Part shown: positions 1-12,100 of the stretch, piece after piece | Position numbering within the stretch: the first letter of the stretch is position 1 | Layout of the letters: every line of letters starts with the position of its first letter | Origin: Alligator mississippiensis | Taxonomy: Eukaryota > Chordata > Crocodylia > Alligatoridae | Length of the DNA stretch: 64,000 nucleotides | Reading direction: 5' to 3' | Assembly: GCF_030867095.1 (NCBI RefSeq) | Contig: NC_081824.1 | Coordinates: 349,406,203-349,470,202 of the forward strand | The notes under the pieces: model-generated | What the model saw: the letters and a program-made list of their open reading frames with translations, nothing else | What the model was told of the DNA's origin: nothing | The model's database searches: none | Position numbers and translations under genes: made by a program

Positions 1-332
1 AGTTTAATACAGCGGTGCTTATGTTAATTATCCCCCTAATTTTCATAATCCTGCCTCTGCTTTCGATAGTTTTGCTCAAAAGTTGTTTTTAACGAGATAG
101 ATGTTATGCTATTTGCAATATTTGGATTGGGAAAATAATTAAAATAACAGGAATAAGAATAGTGTCTGGATATCTCTGAGTCTCAAATATCTAGTGTTCT
201 GGAATGTGCGGTAGTTGTCATAGCCCAGAATTGCAGAAACTTGAAATTAAGTGCATTTGGGCAGACAGAAAGTAATGCTATTCCACACTGACTGCAGTCA
301 TAAGTTTAAAGTCCTCTATGATAGATAAGTGG
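1..332. other. GCC2 intron, left edge
   Basis: AT-rich intronic sequence without a recognisable exon or repeat, ending at the target duplication of the first hAT element. Confidence 0.5.
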
Positions 333-1597
333 TAGGGCTGTGCAAAGTGGCTATTTCGTTTCCGTTCTGGATTCGGCTGTTTCAGAGGAACAGTGATTCA
401 TTTCAGATCGCTGTTCCGTTTCGATTTGGCTGAATCTGTTTTGGAATTTCGAGGCTGTTTCAGTGCTGATTCGGAGATTCGGTTCAGCCGTGGAAAGGGA
501 GGTGCAGCCGGGCGGCTGCAGGTTCTCCCGCAACTCCTTAGGCTGTGTCTGCCTTTCCCCAGGTGGGGGGAGCCACAGGAGAAGCCCCCATGGCTGTCTT
601 GCCCACCACCACCCCCTTCCCGGCACTTAAAAAAAAAAATTAAAAGCCCCACTGTCACTGGCTGCAGCAGCAGCGATCGGGGCCTCTGGGGGCTCATGGC
701 AGAGCCATAGCAGGGGGCAGCCGGGATTGCCCCCACCTCCGCCTGGCATGTGCACAGTAGCTGCCCCATGGTGCAGGTGCAGTGCGGCTTGGTATGGTGC
801 TGCACACTGTCTGGAAGCTGAAGCCATTGGGGTTGAGCGTTGTGGGCTCCAGCTTACAGGTAGAGCCACCCCAGCTCCCAAACAACGTGTGGCACCCTGC
901 CGAGCCATGCTGCACCCACACGATGTGACAGCTACCATGCGGGTGCCAAGCCGGGGGGGGGGGGCCGGCCGGCAGCGGCACGGTCCGCACTGTCTCCCCC
1001 ATTGCTTCGTGCTGCCACGAGCACTCAAAGGCCCTGATCACCGCTGCTCCAGCCAGTGACTGCAGAGCTTTTTTTTTTTTTTTTGGGTGCCAAAAGGCTG
1101 GGGCCAGGCAGGACAGTCCTGGGAGCTTTTCCTGCAGCTCCGCCAGCTGTGCCTGCCTCTGTCCTGGTGAGGGGAGCCGCAGGAGAAACCCCCATGGTTG
1201 CCACGCCCAGCCCCAGCCTCCCAGCACTTTAAAAGGTGCCAGACTCCTCCCGGGGGGGCTAGGCCCCCAGATCCGTGCATGGGATAACAGCAGGCTGCCG
1301 TTCCTCCCCCAGAGCACTGGGATTAGAAGGGACCTGAGGGACAGATCACAGACACTGGCCAGCTACAGATGTCAATATCAGAGCAGTCCTTCCCCACCCC
1401 TTCCTGCTCCCTCTTTTGAGTTTCTCTTTCCCTGCAAGCCCACCTCCAAAACACCCGAAACCATTTCTGAAATGTTTTATTTTGTTTTGGAGATGTTTTG
1501 GAGCCTTCCATTTTGTTTCAGATTTCATGTTTCAGGTGCCAAAACAAGCCGAAACACCTCCGAAGCAAAACGGCCGCCGAAACGTTGCACAGCCCTA
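333..1597. mobile_element. Non-autonomous hAT-type element with fold-back interior
   Basis: The ends are inverted repeats: TAGGGCTGTGCAAAG on the left, and the reverse complement of the right end reads TAGGGCTGTGCAACG. They are flanked by 8-bp sequences ATAAGTGG (325-332) and ATAAGCAG (1,598-1,605), 6 of 8 identical, as expected for a hAT target duplication. The interior is GC-rich and non-coding. About 629-800 is the imperfect reverse complement of about 885-1,095. A block around 514-640 recurs directly at about 1,125-1,240. It lies in a GCC2 intron. Confidence 0.75.
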
Positions 1598-1605
1598 ATA
1601 AGCAG

Positions 1606-2948
1606 TGCAGATTTGTATCTAGCCTTTATTAATACTGTCCCTCCTTCCTATTGTAGAAGGCTTATAGCAGCTGTCAGCAAGGGTCAAGAGTTTCTCTCTA
1701 ATGCTTGGTATCAAAACTAGATATTTCAAACTATATACCAGTTCCAAAATTTCAAAAACTTAAAATTATTTGACTACTGAGTTAGGTTTATGCACCCCCT
1801 CCCACACACACCCACACACTCTCTCTCTCTCTCTTTCTCTCTTTTGGGAGGCACTGAGTATAATAATATTTTTATAGGCAAATAAAAAAAAAATCTAGAA
1901 AATTAGTCTTATAGCTGTTTAAATCTAGTCCCTGGTTGGAATGCTTTGATTTAGGCTGCATGCACACATTCAGATGATGTGGGAGAATGCTCCTGGGTTT
2001 GTTCTTTTGGGGAAAAACTTGCCCAAATATGCCTGAGTAGACATAAGAATGCCAAGTCCCTGAAGAGCAGAGAGCTTGCAGTGCTGATGCTGGAAAGCCA
2101 GGGTCCCCATGCACACAGCTCTGCATGCTGTGCTGGCTCCCTCAGTTTGCCTGGCAAGAGTTGGCAGGAGTGCACAAGGCAGCCCTGATTGGCTGACCCA
2201 GACTGCTCAGAGTTAGTCTGTATCTCCCTGTAGCACAGTGTAGGACTGTGAAAGGTGCGTGTTCTGCTCCCTGCTCAGCTGGAGTAGTAGAGCCCAGCCC
2301 AAGCAACACATTATCTCCATGAGTGCTTTTTGACGGTCTTTTATTTGATTTCCTTAACCTAGTCCTGGATTCGCGTAACTCTCAGACAATATAGGAAGCA
2401 TGTCACTGGCTCAAAACAAACCCGTGTAAATATCTGCCACCCTCATCCAGATGGAAATAAGTTTTTTTACCTCTGCTTTAGTATTGCCAGTTTATCCGTT
2501 ACAGTTAGGTAACACCAGATGATTCTAAGTAACTATTTTCAGTAGAGATTGATGCTGTTAGTTCACGAAATATGGCAGCTGTACTTGAGAGGGGATGTCT
2601 GTGTCTCAGCATGATATAATAATATTAATGACAAACTATTCTTGGAAGGATAGTCATGGTTTTCCAAATTTCTCCATCCCCTTCAAAAGCTACCACATCA
2701 CTATGACAGCAGATTTTAAACAATTATGCTCTGGGAGTCCAAACTGTATCACCAATTCTTAAACCAAGTTGTTTCCCAATTTTACTCAAAAATATGGACT
2801 TGGTTTTGTCCTCTCATTTATTACCCTCAGGAATACACAGGCTGCCAAGGGGTCGTATGTCCCTTGTTCTTAGTACTGCGTTTATCTCCTACCTGAAAGT
2901 GTGTCAAGAATGACTTCAACTCTTATCTTTCTACTGCCATCATTCTAG
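1606..2948. other. GCC2 intron
   Basis: AT-rich intron with a (CA)n/(CT)n simple repeat at about 1,797-1,843 and no recognisable gene or mobile element. Confidence 0.5.
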
Positions 2949-3113
2949 CAAGACCTGCTGCGCTCTGCTAATGAAGACCTCGCGACTCGTATTGAAACTT
3001 TACAATCTAATGCCAAGCTTTTAGAAGCACAGATACTGGAAATGCAGAAAGCAAAAGTAAAAGTTGACAAAGAACTGGAAGCTGAAAAACTTCTAAAAGA
3101 GCAAAAGATAAAG
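2949..3113 (+). CDS. GCC2: GCC2 exon a (fragment residues 1-55)
   Basis: Acceptor CATTCTAG, donor GTAAAG; 165 nt, starts and ends in phase 0. It reads [16 protein letters not shown] at the start, continues through a Lys/Glu-rich heptad segment and ends EQKIK. Coiled coil. It is the first GCC2 coding sequence I can find; the preceding 2.9 kb is intron. Confidence 0.93.
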
Positions 3114-6100
3114 GTAAAGGATGTGTTTTGGGACCATAAAAAATGGAACATAGAATATTTCCTGAACAAAGTTAAAGAAAGGTTTCGTGAAAGGTTGCAG
3201 TGTTGTTTTTAAAATAATCCAGCTGGTTTAATTTTTGTTCTTTATAGATCAGATCAGACTAGGATCCGATATCCTATTTTGCCTCGCTGTCCTTCTGAAG
3301 GGCTACTCTTGCTCCCATTGAAAGAGCTTCAACAAGGCCATCAGTTAGAGCAGAGCAGAACTTTATGGTTTTATGTTAAGTTTAATGCCTCTATACATTT
3401 TATAATCTTTATGAGTTTTATGTTGTTAGGATGGATGTCTTTGAAATAACTCTCATCCTTGTAATATGCTGATACAGATTTTGTGCTAACACCACAAAAT
3501 ATAATTCTATGTATAATGGAGAATTTACACTAATTTTCAGGACCACAGCTGTTCTCTAAGAGAACTGGAAGAAATTCAGATGCAGCTTCAGAAGGAAAAA
3601 AAACATCTTCAGAAAACTATGCAGGAGCTAGAGCTGGCAAGGAAGGTAGGGTAACATTGCATTACGGTATGTGTTTAGAGCTCCAGTTGTGCTGCATGCT
3701 GAATGATAGACCATCCCCACACTGAAGAGCTTAAAAACCATTTGAGGCAAAGGATGAGAGTGTGGAAATTTTTACCCCTTTGTATAGATGGGGAAATACA
3801 CAAATTATTACTAACCCCTTTCAATTCAGAATACTGTGAACAAAAATGACAAGGTTCCTTGGGTGAATTTGATATCTTTTATTAGACCAACCCAAATGGT
3901 TGGAGAATAGTTATTAAGCAAGCTTTCGGATTCAAAAACACTTTGTCAGGCTAAGGAAGCTGCAGCAGTTGGTGTGTGCTCCTCCTGGATGGAATGAAAA
4001 GTAAACAAGCCAGGGGCTGGGCTGGGCTGGGCTGGGGAGTCATTTGCCAGGCAGATTGTAATGTATCAAAAATCCAATGTCTATGTTTAGTCCCTGATCT
4101 CTAGTATCCAGCAGGTTGATGAAATGGAGCTCATAGGCTCATCTCTGGGAAGTGTTGTGTAAATTTCCCTTGAGGATCAGGACTGAGAGATTGGAGAGAG
4201 AGTGGCCTTCCTGTGAGAAATGTGCCCCCACTGGTAATTGACTGTTTCTGTCTTTGATGGATTTCCAGTGTGCGTTCATTCTGGTGCGCAGTTGTTGTCT
4301 GGTCTCTCCTACATATCTTCCATCAGGGCATTTGGTGCATTGGATGAGGTATAGTACATTTCTGGAGGTGCAGCTGTAAGATCCTGGGATGCTGATGGCT
4401 CTGTTGCGGGGTGTAGTAATAGTGGGGGTGGTGGAGATGTGGGGGCAGGTTTTGCATTTCTTGTCCTGGCACGGTCTGGATCCTTTTGGTGTGTTCTGGG
4501 CTTGAGGAAGTTTGCTTCTGGTGATGAGGTTGGCAAGGTTCGGTGCTTGTCTGAAAGCTAGGATGGGTGGCTCTGGGAAGATCTTTTTAAGAATAGGGTC
4601 TCTGTCTAATATGGGTTGCAACCTAAACCCCGTGAACAAAAATGGGAATTCTAAGTCTTCTGAATCCCAGTTCCATGCCTTAATCGCAAGTTTACCCTTG
4701 CTTTTTTTGATGGCCAGTCTTTTCATAATGATGTGCAGAAAAATTATTAAAATGGTCACCATTAGTTGTTTCCATTTTTTACTTTTGGCTAAGAGGTTAT
4801 TGTTGGTGTCTGAGGCCCCAGGGAGGCACTGCGTTTCTGGCACTACAAATGCCCTTGTAGCACTACAAAAGTCAAGGGGACAGATGTGTGTGTCCACTGT
4901 AGTGCTATAAAAATGGTGCCAACACTACAGAAATGTTCCTATTTGAAAAAGAAACTTTTCTGTAGCACTGTTTTGTAGTACCAGATGTGCACCTCTCTTA
5001 GTCTCCCAACATTCCAGTGCTCTGCTCACCAGCTGCCCCCAGGGCAGCAGCTGGTTCCCTGACAGCCTGATAGGAGTAGAGCCTGGGAACTGGTGTTGCT
5101 CCCCAGTGGTAGAGGGAGTTGCGGCTGCTGTAAGGATATTGGATGCCCCAGCAGTGTCAGAGAAACTTGCTGCTGCTGCCCCGAAGGCAGCTTGTGCCCC
5201 AGGAGCAGCTTTGTGGAGTGCCTTTGTGGCAATGTTGTAATGTTACAACTAGGAGGGTTGAACATGTGTATGTTCCCCATTTTCCCCATAGCACTTTATT
5301 TTCATAGTGCTACAAAATGTTGTTGAACTTAATGTACTACAATGAGTGTCTGTCCATGGCATCAAAATCTTGATTTGTGAGTACAGGTTCTAGCTGGGGG
5401 TGGCAGTAGATAAATAATAATGAACAGCAATTCATCATTGCAGCATCCAGCAGTAAATGTGTGTGTATCTTTAAATTAGCTGAATAATCTTAAACTGTAG
5501 TTTTCTAAGCAATTCCTTAAATCTAAAACCTACAGGATGCACAGAAGAGCACATTGATGGACATGGAAATAGCTGATTATGAGCGATTTGTGAAAGAACT
5601 TAATCAAAAGATTACAGATAAAAATAGCAGAATTGAAGACCTTGAGCAAGAGATCAAGATTCAGAAGCAGAAGCAAGAAACCCTGCAGGAAGAAATAAGT
5701 GAGTAAAATTGTAATGCTTGATATTCATGTATACAACCAGACATCTCGGATTTAAGACAGGCGAGCAAACAGCTTTTAAAACAGTTTTTCTGTACATCTT
5801 GACATTCTCAGTAGCATCCACAGTAGACGAGAGAGAGGCTGCCAAAAAATAGTGGGAAGATGACTTGTCAACATTCTGTTCTTATATTAAATTAGGTAGT
5901 CATGTTCATCTGCCACTTGTTTGCTAAGCGCTACACTAATATGGAATACCTTAGTGAGCAAACTGCATTTCTTACATAACTAACTTAAGCCTACTGCTGC
6001 AGCGTAATATTTCTGTACTCTCTTTATAGAGCTGTGAGAGTCAGAAGACTGCTGGTAGAATCACAGCGCATGTAAGAATTAACAAATAATGATGTGTTTA

Positions 6101-9100
6101 AAATATTTCATTGCTTGCCATAGATTTACGTTTAGCTCATTTATCTGCAGCGATTGACCTTAAGTTAACCTGCTTGTTCGCAACTCTTTTGGGAAGCTTT
6201 GATGATGTATTTTTCCCATTTTATAATAAAAGTGGCCTGTAGAACCTTTCATCCCTTCTCCTCACTTCTTTTTCTTTGCATTAGAGTCCCTTCAGTCATC
6301 TGTGCAGCAGTATGAGGAAAGGAACACCAAGATAAAACAACTACTGGTGAAAACCAAAAAAGAACTAACAGATTCAAAGCTAACTGTAAGTCATGATTTT
6401 GCTGCATATGCCACCATATTTAAATCAAATGTTTATAATCTAGTTAGTTACAAGTCTAGTTTCTCGAACTAACAAAAGATAAAGTTTTTAAATTAACCTA
6501 GATATTGTTATCTTGCAGGAAAATGAACATCTAATGCTTCAGGCATCATTAAAAGGAGAGCTAGAAGCAAGTCAGCAGCAAGTGGAAGCCTATAAGGTAG
6601 GAAACTTTTTATTATTACAAGCTTTCTTACATGAGTTATGAATGCAGCATCAGCTCTGCTATATAGCAAGAAAGACTGTGGGCTACAGAAAAGTAAACAT
6701 GCTGGTACAGAAGAGAGATACATTCAAGTAAATATGGTAAGATGAGGTTCCCCCCGATCAGCATGGGGAAAAAAGCTCCTCATCTTATTATTACTTATGA
6801 AGCAGAGTGGGGAGCTCTGACTCTGGCCTTGAGGTCTGTCCCCTCCACCCGCCACTTCCCCTCTGCAGCTTTGGCCCCCCACACACCCCTTTCTTTCCCC
6901 CTTATTGTCAGGCACAGCTCAGCTCAGGTTGGAGTCTCTTCTGGGCACCAAGCACATGGAAACTCCTTTTCTATCTAGCCGGTCAGCAGCACCAACACTG
7001 CTGCGTTGTCTGCCTGGCCTATCAGCAATGCCGATGCTGCTGCATGGCCAGGCAAGGGCTGAGCTTCCGCAGTTGGAGCAGCATTTGACAGTAAAGGAGA
7101 GGGACAGAGTCAGAGACTGGGGAGTTATTGGGGAAGGGACAGAGACTGGGGGAAGTTTGGAGGGAAGAGGCAGAGACTGGGGAGCAGGGGAGAAAGAGGC
7201 TGGGAGAGAGTTTGGGAGTTGAGGTGGGGAGTTCAGGTGGCAGGGGGAGGAAGGCTGCATGGAGAGAGAAGTGGGTAGAGCAGAGAACAAGGGGAGCACC
7301 TGACCGCCTCCCCCCATCCACTGCTTTCTCTGCTGTAGCAATGCTGAGGCAGGAATTCAATACAATACTCCAATGCTTATCTGGAAAATTATAACAGATT
7401 TATACATTTTCCATGTATAGAATCTAAATATTGGGGGAATTGTCTTATATTCAGGGTCATCTTATATTCAAGTAAATACAGTAATTGACTTTTTTGTTGG
7501 TTGTCTTTTTTAGTTCTCACCATCTGCTCCACTTTCTTAAATACTTTATTTAATGTAGTACACTAATATTTCTGTGTTTTTAGAGAAACATTTAGTTGAT
7601 GGTCTTTAAATACCAAGTTAAAGAAAAGGCAGGTCTTCACGTAGAATGTTTCTGTAGCAGGCATTTGTTTTGTTACTCTGGTTCCAAAATATACGTATTG
7701 GCTGGTGAATGGATATCACTTCATCTCTGTGTTGTTGCCTGTTCTTTGTGACTGTTGCACAAACAGAATACTTATTGTTGTTATCTGCTAAGATACTTGT
7801 TAATTCAAATGGAAGAGGTAAGCATCTGAAGGTTGTTTTATAGCTGTTTTCCAAGTGTGGATACTGACATACAGAAAAACAAAATTAAATATTTGTAAAG
7901 TTTGTTTCTTTTGGGTACTGTAATGATTAAGCGCCCATTTTTAGATTCCTGTGGGTTGAGTACTTTTGGTAGATGCATTGAGAAACTGCAGATTCCCCAA
8001 GGAACTCACTTGGAATGAAAACTTAATGCTTATCAGGTCCTGGATGCCTCAAGTCATCATGAGTGATATATGATTGGTAGCCACTTCTGAGAACCTTGGT
8101 CTAAGTGACTTACTAGATTCATGCCCAAAGAAGTTTGACATTCAAGCATACAACTCTGTTCTCTTAAATCCAGTTTCCTACCTGTAAGATAATATTCCTC
8201 TTCTTTCTGTAGCGCTCTCCTTTGCTGAATGAAAGTAGGGGTCATGTAGAAAATGTAGTGGTCATGTAATTAGAGTGTTAAAATGCATTTGTACAAAGGA
8301 GTAGAACTTGCAGTAATTTCAAAAGTGTTTTCTGGAGGTCACTTTTTCTTTATTCATAGATTCATAGATTTAGTTGAATTCAGTTGCACTTGGCCCATCA
8401 TCAAAATAATAGGAGATATTTCTTTCTTTATGGATTTTGTTAACTGTTTGAGATTTTTTTTTTAAAAACTCATCTGATGAAATTTTTCCTCAAATTTTCT
8501 CCTTCTGTTTTGAAATTATTTTAAATTTACTCCTTTAATTCTGGTTGAATAGCTTTTTACTCCAATTTCTGATCTCTCCAGCTGCAACCCAAATCGCTCT
8601 TAGTTCAGTTGCCTGTTTTCATCCCTCGGACACAACCCCCCCCCCCCCCCCCCCCCCAGGGTCTTTATGATTTGGCTTTCATCTGTCACAGTTTTCTCAA
8701 AAAATAGGACCACTGCCATCCAACTTTAAAATACCCCTCTTCTCAGTGGGATTTACCCGAAGAGGGAAACAGAGAATAAATCTTATTCTGGAATTTACTG
8801 TTCTTTTTTGTAACATAAGTTATCGCTGTCATCATTATGGGAAACTACATAGCATATTACTAGAGAGGTCAAATTATTCTTTTAGTCACCAGTTGATTTA
8901 TTAGGTAACCAATCCTGCTAAGTAATAAATGTCATAGTTCTGCAGTGCAGGTCCTTGGTTTGACAAGAACTCTGTCCTAGGCCTCAGTCGCTCAGTTTTC
9001 AAATCTCTCCTTCCGAAGCCCTCGCTTCCTTTGAGCAGCCCTAGCATCTCAGTGTTACCTTTGCTCTTTCAGTCAAGGGGAATACCTTTTGTTACAGATC

Positions 9101-12100
9101 CACGAATAGCTCAGTATTTCCTCTCTTCTTTGAAGTTCTAGGTTTTGCTTCATAACCATTTGAGCAAAAGATTATTTTTCACTTTCAGCCACCTGCAGTA
9201 CAGTTGATATTGTTATCATGGAGCTGTCCAATAGAACTGTGGTCAGTATCCCTGCTAGGAACTGTGCAGATCTTTAGAGAAAGTTTTAAGTGTAAATTGC
9301 AGATCAGTGCCTAGCATCTATCTCTGACCAGCCATTTCTCCTCCTGAAGATAATTCTGCATTTCTGTGGGAGCACCTGCATTGTGACAGTGGCGTGTCCT
9401 AACTAGGCTGTTTCAGTACACCATTCCAATTTATTCTTCCAATTAGGTTGCCAATCTGGAAGTATGCTGGTGAAGTGGCTCCTGGGGGGACATTCCTACT
9501 GACCATTCTCCAGTTCTCCAGTGCATCAAAATTGCAGGTCTTGATTGCAGTTGGAGAGAGACTTTCCCAAAGTGGCCCCACCAACTTACCTCCAAGTTGA
9601 GATCCTGCCTCTAGGAGCAGAAGGGTATTGAATGCCCATGACTGCACTGACCATATGCACCAATGCAACAGTAACAATACAGCCTTTTAAAGACATTTTG
9701 ACTGTGGTTTCTAGACCCCATATGTTATAGTGTTTTATATCTAGAGATATGGCATATAGTTAAACAGTTCTATATAGTCCTATTGGATTACATCAAGCAA
9801 AGAAACAGAAGCTAATAATCATCAGAAGCTCTCAACCCAGGAAGATGTGGATTGGTTCAGAGAACCTTCACAAAGAAATAAAGGGTATGTCATCATCTCT
9901 GGAGTGAGTTGCTCTGGAATAATTACCTCAGTAACTTTAAAAGGAGGTATGACAGGGTGCAGAGATTCCATCCTTGGTCTGGCTATGTGTAGTTTTCCCC
10001 TGCCCCTTCTTCCCCTCCCCCATTAAGGGTAGGGATATGATGGAGTGTGCTATACCTGTCATGAGCTGGTAGGTTGAGTTAGCCCTTTATCCTGAGAGAG
10101 AACACTGCTGTTTTCATGAGTCTCAGGAAAGGGCAGAGACAACAGAAATAAAGGGGTAGTTTTCTGCTCTGTATTGTAGCAGGAAAAGTCAGCTGCTGGA
10201 AGACAGACAAGCTATGAGCTATTCCTGCATGGGTTAAAGATGGGGGTCAACTTGGGAAAAGGCTGCAGGATTTCTGGAGCCTACAGAAGCAGTATGAGAG
10301 CTATTGAGGAGACAACAGGTAAACCCCTGCCACAAAGCATGGAGTTTCTGAGAATGCCAGAAAAGCCACTGAAATTATAATAGAGTTGGCGTTTTGTTGT
10401 AGCCATGATGGTTCAGGAAATATATGAGAAACAAGGGGTTTTGATATCATTTACTGAGAGGCAGGGACCAGCTGTATAGTTGGGAGAGATGTTACACAAA
10501 CTTTTGGGCACAAAGTGTCCTTCTTCAGGTTACTTTTCAGTTGAGACCTGAAGAAGAGCCGTTTATGCCTAAAAGCTTTTAAAACATCTTTCCTAGCCAT
10601 GCAGTTGGTCCAATAAAAATATCACCAAAATACCCACCTTGTATCTCACATTTGAAACAGTGACAGATGAGATTTGTAGGTGCTGTGGTATGGCCAGAGT
10701 GCTAAATCTCTTCCAGTATTACCCACCTGATGGAAAGATGTAGTGAAAGACAAGATGCAATAAAGTAAAATCCTGTAGTGTCCAGCTCTTATCTAGCTTT
10801 CTAACTTTTTTATCTTTTCATTGTGAAGAGGGTTAGGAAATCTGAAACCCAGGAAAAATATGCAGTTTTAAGATCTACTTTTGGCAGTACTTAGACTTGA
10901 TTTTTAACAAAAAAGAATCACAGTCAGCAGATGCCAATGTTCATTTTCATTAGTACAAATTTGAATTACTATTTTTCTGCCAGATGATAAATTTGTGGTT
11001 ACAGAAAATACAGATTTCGCTTAATGATGAGTTTGGAAGGACTGTTATTCATTCTAATTTTTCTTGTATGCATATATTTTCCTCATGTTTTAAGGAACAT
11101 TAAAATTGATGCTAAATGTTTTACTGCTCAAATGTGCTCCAGTACGTATGTTTAGTGTGTTTCTCCATGCTGTTCTAAAATCAGATTTTATATACGTTTT
11201 AGTTCTAGTTTTAATGATAGTTGTTTATTTTTAGATTCAGGTGGCTGAACTTGCATCAGAAAAACACAAGGTCCAGGAACATCTGCGGACATCTGTAGAG
11301 CAACATCAACGAATGCTGAGCACTTATCAGCAGAAAATTACCACCTTACAAGAAGAATGCAGTACAGCAAAGGTATTTTTTCACAACAAAAATAATAAGT
11401 CAGATGAGTTAGGAGAGAAATTTACTTACCTTGCAGTTCTGTCTCTCAATATCTTATCATCAAGGAGGATTCTAACTCTTGGGTCTTGGTGCTGTGGCAG
11501 ATGACTGGCAGGAATTCCCCTTTCTTGTAATGTGCTTGACCTTTTCGGAAGGACCAGGGTAGAGTGCAAACCAGGCTTGGTTCTGGTTGTCAGCACCACA
11601 ATCTATGGAATATAAATGTTGCTGTCTGAACACTCCAGTTGGTGCCTTTCACTGCACTGGAGATGAAGCTCCCTGAAAGAAAAGTCACTTCAAGTTGATC
11701 AACTAGCATGCACTTGAAGGAGAACGAAAGACAGGAAAATAGCCTCTCAAACCACAACATTCAACATCTGAAACAGGCAAGGAGGGTGTGAGCAAGTGTC
11801 CTACAAGATGATATCTTCAAGAAAAGCAAATTTTACAAATTGAATATGCTGTATTTTTCTGAAGGTATCATTTGTGCAGGATTTTCTGGATACCAAACAA
11901 AAACTAGCAAGACAGGTGCTAGCTTTGTGAAAAAACTATGTGAAGAGGTACATGTTAATAGCACATAGCAGGGGTAGGCAACCCTCTGGCATGTGTGCCA
12001 GAGCGCGGCACGTGAAGGTATTTTGCTTGGCATGCATGCCTCAGGCCACTCAGCAGGGGAACCACAGGGGCTGATCCTTGTTGTGGCAGTGAAGCCTCAG

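Noticed and set aside
694..1317. 207-codon open frame on the minus strand
   Set aside because: Falls within the fold-back hAT element at 333-1,597; no protein signature.
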